Origin: Nitrosomonas sp. Is79A3
GTDB lineage: Bacteria; Pseudomonadota; Gammaproteobacteria; Burkholderiales; Nitrosomonadaceae
Assembly (NCBI RefSeq): GCF_000219585.1
Contig: NC_015731.1
Location: 3,286,001-3,350,000 of the forward strand
DNA length: 64,000 bases
Direction: 5' to 3'
Made by a program: the position numbers and the translations under genes. The notes beneath the pieces are model-generated. The model ran no database searches and had not been told where the DNA came from. It saw only the letters and a program-made list of their open reading frames with translations. Every line of letters starts with the position of its first letter. The first letter of the stretch is position 1. Below are positions 1 to 7,784 of the stretch, piece after piece.

Positions 1-2
1 GA

Positions 3-113
3 ACGCTAATTGAATTAGATGTTGATACTGTGGGCTTACGACTTTATGTCGCCATTTTTCTCATCTCAGAAATGAAGGCACCAAAACCATTAGAAACTTA
101 CCGGGGCACATAG
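3..113 (+). CDS. possible C-terminal end of a gene cut by the window edge
   Basis: An open frame enters from the left edge and ends with TAG at 111-113, giving 36 residues that begin TLIELDVDT and end ETYRGT. No family is recognised. It lies outside the 47-bp repeat that bounds the tRNA-Thr element, so it would belong to the flanking chromosome or to a neighbouring element. A chance open frame of this length is quite possible. Confidence 0.25.
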   Translation, partial: TLIELDVDTVGLRLYVAIFLISEMKAPKPLETYRGT

Positions 114-222
114 ATAAATGTACAAAATACATGAGATTTGTTGCGGAATGTTATTAGCTAGCACCCCTAGAGTGCCGCTTAAGTGCGATTCTCTAGGCCA
201 ACTAATATATAACTATGATTTA

Positions 223-269
223 TATGGTGCCGACACCAAGAATCGAACTCGGGACCTTCTGATTACAAA
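223..269. repeat. left attachment repeat (47 bp, tRNA-Thr 3' half)
   Basis: These 47 bases are identical to 8710-8756, which is the 3' part of the tRNA-Thr gene from the anticodon loop to the CCA end. Identity stops at 222/8709 and at 270/8757. A perfect copy of a tRNA 3' end about 8.5 kb from the whole tRNA, with an integrase gene beside the whole copy, is the standard footprint of tyrosine-recombinase integration. This is taken as the distal attachment site; it lacks the 5' half and is not a functional tRNA. Confidence 0.93.
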
Positions 270-372
270 ACGTAACTTAAAATATTAACAATATATAAAT
301 CAACAACTTGCAATGCCTGCCAAGCATAAAAACTGTGTCACACAACCTCAATCAGTGAGGTTTTCAGTGTAG

Positions 373-395
373 TTTGACACAAATTTGACACAATT
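373..395. promoter_or_regulatory. putative integrase arm sites, first left-end copy
   Basis: Two tandem TTTGACACAA words occupy 373-395. The same paired motif occurs inside the 3' end of the integrase gene (8647-8667) and, partly inverted, at 1322-1342. Short direct repeats near both ends of an integrated element are typical of arm-type recombinase binding sites; that role is inferred from position only. Confidence 0.4.
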
Positions 396-594
396 ATATT
401 TGCTAGACCAAGTGTCTGATTTCCGCCAAAACCAACCAGTCAATTTCTTTCAATAAATCTCCGGTCAACCCTGTTGCTATAAATACCAAAAGTATGGAAG
501 ATTACGGAAACTGTATGATTATTCGTTATGCATATATGAAGGTGAAGCATCATGCATATAATAAAACTTTGGGTTACAAAAAAGAAGAAATAGT

Positions 595-1050
595 ATGAAT
601 GAATTCAGTGACTCTGCTTCTGAAGCCGACAAGGACAGATGGGCTGCAATTGCGCTCGAATGGCTCAGTGATGAAAATCGGAAATTCGGTGAATCTCTGA
701 AACATCTAATTATTTATCTAATCATCGGCAATGTTGCTGGATTTGTTAGCGTTGTGAAACTTGTTACATTAAATTGTGCACCGATTTTTCTGAAAATCAG
801 CGCAAGCGTTTTTTCTCTCGGTATATTGTTGGCGATTCTAGCCGCACTATTCTTGGTGGGAAGCCAATGGTATTGCTTGAACGACTACCGGGAGAGAATT
901 ATCAAGTTGCATAGGGGTGAGATAAGCATGGTCGAGTTTAGTAATGCTCCTAATTATTTCTCGAAGACTATAACGACATTCCAAATTGGATCTATCCTTG
1001 CTTTTCTTGTGGGTGGGGGAGCTTTTGCAAGCTGGATAATAAACCTTTGA
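595..1050 (+). CDS. small membrane protein of unknown function
   Basis: This is a 151-residue protein with a polar N-terminal 40 residues followed by three hydrophobic stretches. The first is at about 40-62, the second at about 67-92, and the third runs from about 127 to the C-terminus. A charged segment of about 30 residues separates the second and third. An AAGAAG ribosome-binding sequence precedes the ATG. No family is recognised. It is the only gene in the first cargo segment of the tRNA-Thr element, between two copies of the left-end sequence. Small membrane proteins in such positions are often accessory or defence-related, but nothing in this sequence shows a function. Confidence 0.6.
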   Translation: MNEFSDSASEADKDRWAAIALEWLSDENRKFGESLKHLIIYLIIGNVAGFVSVVKLVTLNCAPIFLKISASVFSLGILLAILAALFLVGSQWYCLNDYRERIIKLHRGEISMVEFSNAPNYFSKTITTFQIGSILAFLVGGGAFASWIINL

Positions 1051-1511
1051 TAGCCATAATATGACGCTCAAGAGTGCGCCCCCTTAGCTTCACGTTTAAA
1101 TAATTTTGTACTATCTACCGTCGGCTTCGGATCGTAAGCAGTCGCAGAAATCATAAGCAATCTGTAACTCAATGCATACGATTACGCAAGTTGAATCTAT
1201 GCCCAACTGATTACGAAACGTGATTAAAAATAGAATAACTTTATAAGTCATTAACTTGCTTTAATCGTCATGCCTAAAAACGATGTAACACAGCTCCATT
1301 CAATGTCATTTTAAGATAAAATTGACACAAATTTGTCACAATAATTTTCTGATCTGTTTGGCTTACCAGATTAGATGATTAGATGAATCTAGTAATTGCA
1401 ATTCTTTAAAGATTACAGGTGCACATATATTGTCACTGTCGGCCTGAGTAATTAATAAAGAAAATAGGCCTGTGACATATTTGAATAAATTGAATCAAAG
1501 CCATATTAATC
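1051..1511. other. non-coding stretch with second left-end copy
   Basis: No gene is seen here. From 1209 to about 1356 the sequence is a diverged copy of the element's left end. It starts GATTACGAAACG, as against GATTACAAAACG at 261. It keeps the AACTTGC and ATGCCT words in the same order and ends with TTGACACAAATTTGTCACAAT (1322-1342). The tRNA-derived part upstream of it is not recognisable, so this looks like an older, decayed insertion end. Confidence 0.5.
1209..1356. repeat. second, diverged copy of the element left end
   Basis: It aligns by eye with 261-410. Shared landmarks in order are GATTAC(A/G)AAACGT, a run of A/T with TATAAAT or TATAAGT, AACTTGC, ATGCCT, and the pair of (T)TGACACAAATTTG(A/T)CACAA words. 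It marks the boundary between the first and second cargo segments. Confidence 0.5.
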
Positions 1512-2396
1512 ATGAGTTATCCATCTAAATTATACAAGTATGTGGTTCCAGACCGTATCGATATTCTAAAAAATCAACTCATACGATTTTCTCAACCATC
1601 TGCACTCAATGATCCATTTGAATTACAACCCATATTCGGTGAAATTTTCTCTGAAAATGAGTTAAGAGATATGTTTAAGCTTAATCTCAATTTTCTGGAA
1701 GAAGCCTTAAATAAACAACTTTTGAAATTCCCACAGAAAACTCGAAAAAAAATAATAAGACAACTTCTTTTACAAGCCAAAAAAGATCCGCACGTTCTTC
1801 AAGGAGAAATTGATAAAGTAGCACCGCTACTAAAAAATGAGATATCCAATTTTACTCCGAAAGCTAAAAAAATTCTGTCTGATGTCCTTCAAACAGTTGG
1901 AATATTAAGCCTTTCTGAAAAGCTTGATCATCCTCTTCTATGGGCGCACTATGCTGCTTCTCATAGAGGTTTTACAATTGAATTTAAAACGGATCATGAA
2001 TTTTTTAATCGTCGTCGTTCTGATAAAGACGAGTTGTTCCATCTAAGAAAAGTCAGGTATGTTAATAATTCATTGAGCACTGATATAACACTATCTGAAA
2101 TGCATGGTGACGATATATTAGCTACAAAAGACATATCATGGGAATATGAGGCTGAATGGAGAATAATTGCCCCACTTGCAAGCGCCAATAAAACATTGGA
2201 AAGACTGGATGATAAAATTTATCTTTACTCGGTTCCATCATCATCGATATCGTCAATAATCATCGGTGCGCGTGCTTCATCCTTGCTTTATGAAGAACTT
2301 AGAACAGTTTTACTATCAACACCAAATTGCGAGCACATCTCTCTAAAGAAGGTTGAATTAAATACTACAAATCAAACAATTATAATTAATGGATAA
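1512..2396 (+). CDS. DUF2971 family protein
   Basis: This 294-residue soluble protein has the DUF2971 signature. N-D-P-F-E is near residues 33-37, L-W-x-H-Y at 143-147, G-F-x-I-E-F at 153-158, K-V-R-Y at 180-183, and K-(x)3-W-E-Y-E-x-E-W-R at 206-217. The function of the family is not established. Members are scattered and often occur in islands and prophages. It is the sole gene of its transcription unit, with about 115 nt to the left-end copy upstream and 746 nt of non-coding DNA downstream. The base composition is clearly more AT-rich than the core genes. The family call is firm and the role is unknown; a defence or stress-related role is only a guess from location. Confidence 0.8.
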   Translation: MSYPSKLYKYVVPDRIDILKNQLIRFSQPSALNDPFELQPIFGEIFSENELRDMFKLNLNFLEEALNKQLLKFPQKTRKKIIRQLLLQAKKDPHVLQGEIDKVAPLLKNEISNFTPKAKKILSDVLQTVGILSLSEKLDHPLLWAHYAASHRGFTIEFKTDHEFFNRRRSDKDELFHLRKVRYVNNSLSTDITLSEMHGDDILATKDISWEYEAEWRIIAPLASANKTLERLDDKIYLYSVPSSSISSIIIGARASSLLYEELRTVLLSTPNCEHISLKKVELNTTNQTIIING

Positions 2397-3142
2397 TATC
2401 GATTTACTTGCTTCTTACCTTGTAGATCTAATCCTTGCCTCGCATTGCAGCTACTGAATCATTTATTTCGCTCATCAACACTAAAAATCAGATTGTCAGC
2501 ATAAGACCAAGAGAATCATCAATCCCCGACCAGAGTTCGAACCTAGGGCTTGCGAATGAGCAGGTGTAATATATGACTGTTTTTATTGATATTAATCTCG
2601 TCAGTGCTCGCCAACATTCGCTAATACTCATCAGTTTTGTCACGTACTGCTTCTTTTATTTCAATTTCCTTCTGATAGAATCTCGATTGATATTGCTAGC
2701 GCTCGCCTTAATAAAAAAATGAAAATTTATTTCAATGTGACAAAAATCACATAAAAAAAGAGCTTATTGAAATAAAATTGAATTTAATGGAAAGTGAATT
2801 TTGAACAAAAATAACCTATACATTCAATTATCACGATTCATAACGGTGAGCCCCAGAACTCATCACCGAGCATCAATCGGGCATCGCAAACTCGTTTTAT
2901 GGGTAGTGTAGAAGTCTCGATATTGCGAGTTTGTTGTTTTTTTATTAAAACCTTATCTCAAATTGTCAACAGATCCTAGCATTGTTTGCATTCCCTTAAA
3001 AAGATATAGAAACATAAATATACACAGAAAAGGGCTTGCTTAACACCATTAGAGCAAAAGAGGTTTGGTAGTTAGTTGTAGGGAATAAGAAACATAGTTA
3101 GTTTTGAATTTACAAACAACTTTTTAGAGGAAGAGGAAATTT
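2397..3142. other. 746-nt non-coding region with hairpins
   Basis: No convincing gene was found on either strand. It contains a tRNA-like T-arm relic at about 2530-2565, two consecutive inverted repeats ending in a T-run (2844-2943), and otherwise AT-rich sequence. Long gene-free DNA between two cargo genes in a small mobile element is unusual and may hold an RNA gene or decayed genes. Confidence 0.55.
2844..2943 (+). ncRNA. candidate structured RNA with terminator
   Basis: CGGTGA (2844-2849) pairs with TCACCG (2864-2869). Further on, CAAACTCG (2887-2894) pairs perfectly with CGAGTTTG (2926-2933) and is followed by TTGTTTTTTT. The second hairpin with its T-run has the form of a Rho-independent terminator with a large 31-nt loop. 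No open reading frame ends just upstream, so the terminator would serve a short transcript that is itself structured. A possible but weak promoter (TTGAAC at 2801) precedes it. No known RNA family is recognised. Confidence 0.35.
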
Positions 3143-4153
3143 ATGAAAGCATTATTAGGCATTTTAATTCCAGTTTTGTTCTTATCTTTTTCAGGCTGCG
3201 TTAGCGTTCGTGATGATGGAAAAGCATTAGGTAAAGCTGGACAGTTAGCTACTCAAGCTATAATTGAGCAAACTGATAGTTCTAGAAGAACTGTGAATGC
3301 ATTACCAGAGTGGTGGAACGTAAGAGGCGTTTTAGTTTGTTCATCGATTCAAAAAGAAGATTTAAAAAAATATTGTGTTGATGAAGCTATTAAAAGTAAG
3401 CCGGGCACACTCTCTGAGCAGCTGAAATTGCTATCAGATGTTATGAACAAGCGTATTGTTGCGGAGCAAGCGGTTTATGATGCATATCAATCTTTTGCTA
3501 ATCTTGCAGAATACGATGCTGGTGCAGAAACGGAGCAAGCAATTAAGGGAGCTGTAGGGGCAATAAATGAATTAACGGCGGCAGCAGCCAAGATTGCACC
3601 ATCTCCACAAACCGCAGGTGCTAGTGCCATAAGTTCGACATTTACAACAGTTGCTTCTGGTATAGGTAATATCATTGCTTCAGAACGCCAAAACAAATTA
3701 ATCCTCTCAGCAAATTTAGATCTTCTCCGCGCTAATGAGGCGATGATAGCAGCACTTACAATAGAAAAAAATGCTACAGAACAATTTCTTATGACTTTAG
3801 GAAGCGAAGCTGATACTTTATTTTCGGCTTTTGTTCAAAGTGGATTAGTGTCACCCAATAATGCACTAGCTCCTTTATTGGCACAAATAGCACCTGGTAT
3901 TGAAATGGTTGAAACACCACCCAAAGAAAATATTGCTTTGATTAAAGTAGCGGCACATATATCTATCGCTGAGAGATCTAAACGTAAACAAAAAGCTACC
4001 GTTGAAAGTTACGAAGCAGCGCTTGCTACACTGAAAGCCTTAAGCTTGGAACATAAAAAATTAAAAGAAAAGCAGCAAATCGCTCTTGACAGCATTGTTG
4101 CTCATGTTAAACGAATACAGGATTTACTTGATCAGATTAAACAAAAAAAATAA
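3143..4153 (+). CDS. putative lipoprotein with coiled-coil C-terminus
   Basis: This 336-residue protein begins with a short basic N-terminus, a hydrophobic run and F-S-G-C at about residues 16-19, a plausible lipobox with Cys19 as the lipidated residue. It would therefore be anchored in a membrane facing the periplasm. The middle part is rich in Ala, Gly and Ser (about residues 135-180) with a hydrophobic GIGNII segment. The last 100 residues are charged and helical, with the look of a coiled coil (KRKQKATVESYEAAL and following). A strong GAGGAAGAGG ribosome-binding site precedes the ATG and a terminator follows directly. No family is recognised. The next gene, 144 nt downstream, is a small helical protein that may be its partner. 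Confidence 0.65.
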   Translation: MKALLGILIPVLFLSFSGCVSVRDDGKALGKAGQLATQAIIEQTDSSRRTVNALPEWWNVRGVLVCSSIQKEDLKKYCVDEAIKSKPGTLSEQLKLLSDVMNKRIVAEQAVYDAYQSFANLAEYDAGAETEQAIKGAVGAINELTAAAAKIAPSPQTAGASAISSTFTTVASGIGNIIASERQNKLILSANLDLLRANEAMIAALTIEKNATEQFLMTLGSEADTLFSAFVQSGLVSPNNALAPLLAQIAPGIEMVETPPKENIALIKVAAHISIAERSKRKQKATVESYEAALATLKALSLEHKKLKEKQQIALDSIVAHVKRIQDLLDQIKQKK

Positions 4154-4177
4154 CCTATCAATTTGATAGGTTATTTT
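4152..4177 (+). terminator. Rho-independent terminator after the lipoprotein gene
   Basis: AACCTATC (4152-4159) pairs with GATAGGTT (4165-4172) around a 5-nt loop, with an A-run before it and ATTTTATT after. It overlaps the stop codon of the lipoprotein gene and may work in both directions. Confidence 0.75.
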
Positions 4178-4297
4178 ATTCATGATTTGACGTAATAATA
4201 ATCCAACCTCCTTATGGATTACTGTTGCTCCTGAATCAGTTAAAGGGTTTAATTATAGTTTTTTTTAACTTTTACAAAAATAAATGAGGTAATTATC

Positions 4298-4639
4298 ATG
4301 TCTACTTCGGAAGAACGCTTAGATATAATAGGTAAGAATTATAGAGATGCTCTTGAAAATGAACCGTATGATTTAGCTCGCGCTTTAGTACCAGACCAGA
4401 TAACGGCAATTCAAGCAAATGTTTATTATGCACGCACGATTTTTTATACTGCTGTTGCCAGTGAGCTATCTAATAATAATCCACTTGTCGAAAATGCATA
4501 TGCGACCGCACAGACAGCCCACGAAGCTATAAAAGATGCTCGTGCTAAGGCCGAGGAAATTCCTAATTTTATCAAAAAACTCCAAACCTCAACGAAGTCA
4601 GCAAAAGACCTATTGGATTATGCAAAAAAGGTTGGTTAG
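4298..4639 (+). CDS. small acidic helical protein of unknown function
   Basis: This is a 113-residue, mostly polar and helical protein with no signal peptide or membrane segment. ATGAGG lies about 10 nt ahead of the ATG. The C-terminal half (AHEAIKDARAKAEEI and following) resembles an amphipathic helix or short coiled coil. No family is recognised. It lies 144 nt after the lipoprotein gene but beyond that gene's terminator, so it probably has its own promoter. Their adjacency and similar low GC suggest they arrived together. Nothing indicates catalytic activity. Confidence 0.55.
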   Translation: MSTSEERLDIIGKNYRDALENEPYDLARALVPDQITAIQANVYYARTIFYTAVASELSNNNPLVENAYATAQTAHEAIKDARAKAEEIPNFIKKLQTSTKSAKDLLDYAKKVG

Positions 4640-4694
4640 ATAGTATGCAATAATCTTTCCTCCTTGGAGTACACCTTTTAAGTTAATAGTACTC

Positions 4695-4735
4695 GATCTG
4701 ACAGTTGCCGGACTTGACAAGGCAACCGTCAGATC
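4695..4735. repeat. 15-bp inverted repeat
   Basis: GATCTGACAGTTGCC (4695-4709) pairs with GGCAACCGTCAGATC (4721-4735), with one A-C mismatch and an 11-nt loop. No T-run follows on either side, so it is not a standard terminator. It sits immediately before the third left-end copy and could be a protein-binding or recombination site, or the terminator of the small gene ending at 4639. Confidence 0.6.
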
Positions 4736-4831
4736 AAAACATAATTTTAAAATTATTAATCTATATAAATCAACAACTTGAAATTCTTGCTAAGCATATA
4801 AACAATGTCACGCAACCACAAACAGTTACAT
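4730..4831. repeat. third copy of the element left end
   Basis: It shares with 260-350 the blocks (G)AT(C/T)A(A/C)AAACxTAA, TTAAAAT, TATATAAATCAACAACTTG, GC(T/C)AAGCATA and ATGTCACxCAACC in the same order. This is the best preserved of the two internal copies up to that point, but the TTTGACACAA pair is missing. Confidence 0.6.
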
Positions 4832-5133
4832 TGGCGGGTTCGTTAGTGATGCATGATTGAAAGCGTCTATGAATAGTTTCTATGTATTGATTTAAATTCA
4901 TTTTCCCTTTTTGCTTTACCGCCCATAATTGCAGCAAGCTTCACATCCATCATCACAGTCTGGCATAGCCAGTCTGTCCCCATGCCATGCACAAGAGCAA
5001 AGCTGTTGTGCCCAATATTAACATTCAGTATTTGTATATGTTGCCGTAAATTTTGTAACAGGCTAAAAATCAAGATAAAACTAACAATTAGTGTTTTGAT
5101 TGCAAATAGAATTTATTGTCACGGTCTCTTATC

Positions 5134-5970
5134 ATGAATGAAACCCACTACGCTAAAGGCATTACAGCACAGAATCTTCGTGCATTTCTTGAATTGTGGC
5201 CATTGGTTGCAATTGGGATCGAAGATACCAAGAAAACGATAAATGATTGTGATGATCGGCTCTTTGATAAAGAAGATGAAGAGTTCAGCTGGTGCTATTT
5301 TTACGAGGTTTCCACTAAAGACCTTTTGGTATTGTTATGTACTGGGTTTTTGCAGTTTGTTTCACTTGAGCAAATTTTGGGCTGGTTCAAGCAAATGTCA
5401 GATTCTCCTGGAAACATTGGGGCATTACCAGATATTTGGAATCAGGTGCACGAGCACTTTGATGCACGGCCAAACCCAACTAAAGATGATCTTGAATCGT
5501 TGCGCTCCTTTCTTCCGGAGATTAGTGCTACTTTTATTGCTGTGCAATATTCACTGTGGTGTGTGCTTTATCACGGTTGTTTCCTGAATGAATTAATCGA
5601 ACGGGTTCGCAACGGTGACAACAAAGCCTTGACTGATGCCATAAAGATTGACGCTTCCATTATTGGTTGTCCAACTGTCGTTGGAAAAATAAGCAAGGCT
5701 ACGCGATTACAAGACGTGAAGTTTTTTGCGAAACTGAAATCCGCCATTAATGGCAAGAAGGAAAAGCTCAAACAAGACAACTTCCAAAAAATGCGATTGG
5801 TCTTTGAAGTGCTTTATGAAACTGGCGCTCTGCGCTTAACTGATAAGCAACTTTACCAATTATTTGTCGAGGAATTAAAGCTTTATACTGCCAATTCAAA
5901 AGGCGGCGGTAGTGAAAAGGCATTGCGTAAATTTGCTGATACCTACATGAAGAAAAACGCAACCACCTAA
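5134..5970 (+). CDS. protein of unknown function upstream of rep
   Basis: A soluble protein of 278 residues if it starts at the ATG at 5134; a TTG at 5116 would add six. Neither start has a good ribosome-binding site. The sequence is rich in aromatic and acidic residues with no signal peptide and no recognised motif. It lies 105 nt before the initiator gene in the same direction, so it belongs to the element's right-hand replication/integration half rather than to the cargo. A regulatory or replication-accessory role would fit the position but is not shown by the sequence. Confidence 0.65.
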   Translation: MNETHYAKGITAQNLRAFLELWPLVAIGIEDTKKTINDCDDRLFDKEDEEFSWCYFYEVSTKDLLVLLCTGFLQFVSLEQILGWFKQMSDSPGNIGALPDIWNQVHEHFDARPNPTKDDLESLRSFLPEISATFIAVQYSLWCVLYHGCFLNELIERVRNGDNKALTDAIKIDASIIGCPTVVGKISKATRLQDVKFFAKLKSAINGKKEKLKQDNFQKMRLVFEVLYETGALRLTDKQLYQLFVEELKLYTANSKGGGSEKALRKFADTYMKKNATT

Positions 5971-6075
5971 AAACTTAATTTTTGAGTGGAATACAAATCT
6001 TGAGCTGAGTTACAAAATCTCTATCCGTTGCGATGCAGCAATTTTTGCATGGTCGCCGTGGATACGAGGTTTATC

Positions 6076-7458
6076 ATGAAGAAAGAAACAAAAGTTTCAT
6101 CTGAAGCTATAGCATCTAATGAAATCGAAGCCGCCGAGCCAACGCAGAGGACGACGAGCTTCAGCGAGGAGGAGCGATGCGAGGGCGAGGTGGAAAAGGA
6201 TTTGACTGGCGCATCGCATCAGTCTGTTTCATTCCCACAGGGTACGCCGTCTAGTAACACAGTACCCTATAACTGCAATAATGAGTATTTCAAGCTTTTA
6301 AGGTTTGGGATTGATAGTCTGTATTTGTCTTATCAAGGTGAATTATTCCCAGAAGTCAAAGAACGTTTGGTAAAGCTTAAACAGTTAGCGCAGCATCCTG
6401 AAGCAGATCAACAAGCGCAAGCACAATATGCTATTGCTGGCCATATCTTTGAGGTCAAGGATAAAGGCTCATCAATATTCCCGTATGTCATAGAAGATGG
6501 CGCTTTTCGTATCAGTCTATCCAAAACCAGCAAAAAGACCCCGATGGCGTATGTGAAGTTATCTTCCCGCTATCTATGCAGTATTACCCCTATTGAAGCA
6601 GAAACGCATTTATGTCATATCCTGAGTGAATTGGGTATCTTGTCAGATTATGCCCATGTCAGCCGTATCGATTTATGTGCTGATTTTGTTTCCCATGAAA
6701 ACATGGAATCCTGGGGTCGTGAGGCATGGATAACGCGCGGTAAGAAGATAGATGCTCATGCAGTGAATGAGAAATTCACGGGTTGGTCGATTGGTTTGGG
6801 TGGAAAGATTTCCTGCCGTTTGTATAACAAACTAATAGAAATTCATACCAGTGGCAGAACCGATCTTATTCCCTTATGGAAAGCTGCTGGATGGCAAGAG
6901 GGTGAACCTGTTTGGCGTATTGAATTTCAGTTGATGCGCGATGTATTGGCTGAGCATGGCTTGATTAGCCTTGATACGGTATTAGCTAATTTAAACGGCT
7001 TATGGAGCTATGCTTCAACAGAATGGCTGCGTCTCACGTTGCCTAACCCCGATGATCAAACACGCTCCCGCTGGCCGATTCATCCGCTTTGGGGTTATAT
7101 CTCATCAATAGATTGGGAAACAAACCTAAATACGCTTTCCAGATCATTCCAAGCCACACGATTGCCAGAAGATAAGCGGATATTAGCATTGGGAGTCAGT
7201 TCAATGGCTTCCTACATGGCGAAGTATGGCATTACTGACTTTGATGAAGGTTTGGATCGTTATTTGTTAGCGCTGCATCAATATCTTTGCGCCTGCGGAG
7301 AGTTTGGCGGGCTTTCAGGCGAAGATTGTCTTCTTGAAAAAGTGCGTTTACGTGGCAAAGAATTCAATACGATTATAAATATCAATGAAGCAGAGCAGAA
7401 AAATCTGGAAATTCAGAAGGCTGCTAAAGATTATCGCCAGTCATCGGAGGGTGAATGA
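6076..7458 (+). CDS. replication initiation factor (Rep_trans/RstA-like)
   Basis: The protein has 460 residues from the ATG at 6076, chosen because CGAGG lies 6-10 nt upstream; an ATG at 6028 lacks such a site. The first 70 residues are acidic, low-complexity and poorly conserved. The core has L-R-F-G-I-D-S-L-Y-L near 76-85, R-I-D-L-C-A-D-F at 197-204 and R-L-Y-N-K at 248-252. These are features of the replication initiation factor family that nicks DNA for rolling-circle replication, with the tyrosine as candidate nucleophile. Its stop overlaps the start of the HTH gene, forming one operon with the integrase. It suggests that the element replicates after excision. The family assignment is good; activity is inferred. 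Confidence 0.8.
   Translation: MKKETKVSSEAIASNEIEAAEPTQRTTSFSEEERCEGEVEKDLTGASHQSVSFPQGTPSSNTVPYNCNNEYFKLLRFGIDSLYLSYQGELFPEVKERLVKLKQLAQHPEADQQAQAQYAIAGHIFEVKDKGSSIFPYVIEDGAFRISLSKTSKKTPMAYVKLSSRYLCSITPIEAETHLCHILSELGILSDYAHVSRIDLCADFVSHENMESWGREAWITRGKKIDAHAVNEKFTGWSIGLGGKISCRLYNKLIEIHTSGRTDLIPLWKAAGWQEGEPVWRIEFQLMRDVLAEHGLISLDTVLANLNGLWSYASTEWLRLTLPNPDDQTRSRWPIHPLWGYISSIDWETNLNTLSRSFQATRLPEDKRILALGVSSMASYMAKYGITDFDEGLDRYLLALHQYLCACGEFGGLSGEDCLLEKVRLRGKEFNTIININEAEQKNLEIQKAAKDYRQSSEGE
6174..6217. repeat. inverted repeat in a GC-rich patch inside rep (candidate nick origin)
   Basis: GCGATGCG (6174-6181) and CGCATCGC (6210-6217) form a perfect 8-bp inverted repeat around 28 nt. It lies within a GC-rich patch (about 6128-6220) that contrasts with the AT-rich rest of the gene. 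The encoded residues are low-complexity. In some Rep_trans plasmids the double-strand origin lies inside the rep gene; that precedent makes this a candidate, no more. Confidence 0.3.
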
Positions 7459-7784
7459 AAACCCTCAACTTAGATGAAGCTGCTCAGTTTCTCAAATTGC
7501 ACCCCGAAGAAGTGCGCCGTCGTGCCAAAGCGGGAATTATCCCCGGCGCTAAGGTAGGGAAGTGTTGGGTATTTATTGAAGAAGATCTTGCTGCCTACAT
7601 GCGCTCGTTATATGCTCCTCCTCGGCAAGCGTTGCAAGTGGGACATGGAGAAAAACAATTATGTCACTCTGTAAACGTGGTAAGACGTGGTGGATTAGTT
7701 TCACCACACCAAGCGGCGAGCGAATTAGATGCTCTGCTGCAACTGAAGATAAAACCCAAGCACAGGAATTCCACGACAAGCTAA
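7455..7784 (+). CDS. excisionase-like helix-turn-helix protein
   Basis: A 109-residue protein with a winged-HTH, MerR/Xis-like N-terminal domain: NLDEAAQFLKLHPEEVRRRA at about 4-23, then G-x-I-P-G-x-K-V-G-x-x-W and E-x-D-L-x-x-Y. Such proteins bind attachment-site DNA and direct excision or repress the operon. The ATG overlaps the rep stop codon. The C-terminal 40 residues run 124 nt into the integrase gene in another frame. The ending K-x-R-N-S-T-T-S is familiar from similar HTH proteins in other elements, so the overlap is probably genuine rather than a miscalled stop. Confidence 0.8.
   Translation: MKTLNLDEAAQFLKLHPEEVRRRAKAGIIPGAKVGKCWVFIEEDLAAYMRSLYAPPRQALQVGHGEKQLCHSVNVVRRGGLVSPHQAASELDALLQLKIKPKHRNSTTS

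Larger units (their letters stand above)
1..594. other. left edge and left end of the tRNA-Thr element, mostly non-coding
   Basis: Apart from a possible gene end at 3-113, this stretch has no credible gene. It holds the left copy of the tRNA-derived direct repeat (223-269). Next comes the first copy of the element's left-end sequence (about 261-422), including the paired TTTGACACAA motifs at 373-395. After that it is AT-rich DNA up to the small membrane protein that starts at 595. Confidence 0.6.
4640..5115. other. non-coding stretch with inverted repeat and third left-end copy
   Basis: No gene is supported here. It holds a 15-bp imperfect inverted repeat (4695-4735) and the third copy of the element's left end (about 4730-4831). 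An open frame on the minus strand at 4867-5073 has no ribosome-binding site or family resemblance and was not accepted. Confidence 0.55.

Noticed and set aside
847..1071. Minus-strand open frame of 74 codons opposite the small membrane protein gene
   Set aside because: It is a shadow of the plus-strand gene, with no ribosome-binding site or family resemblance.
4867..5073. Minus-strand open frame of 68 codons in the gap before the rep-upstream gene
   Set aside because: No ribosome-binding site, no recognisable motif and composition like non-coding DNA.
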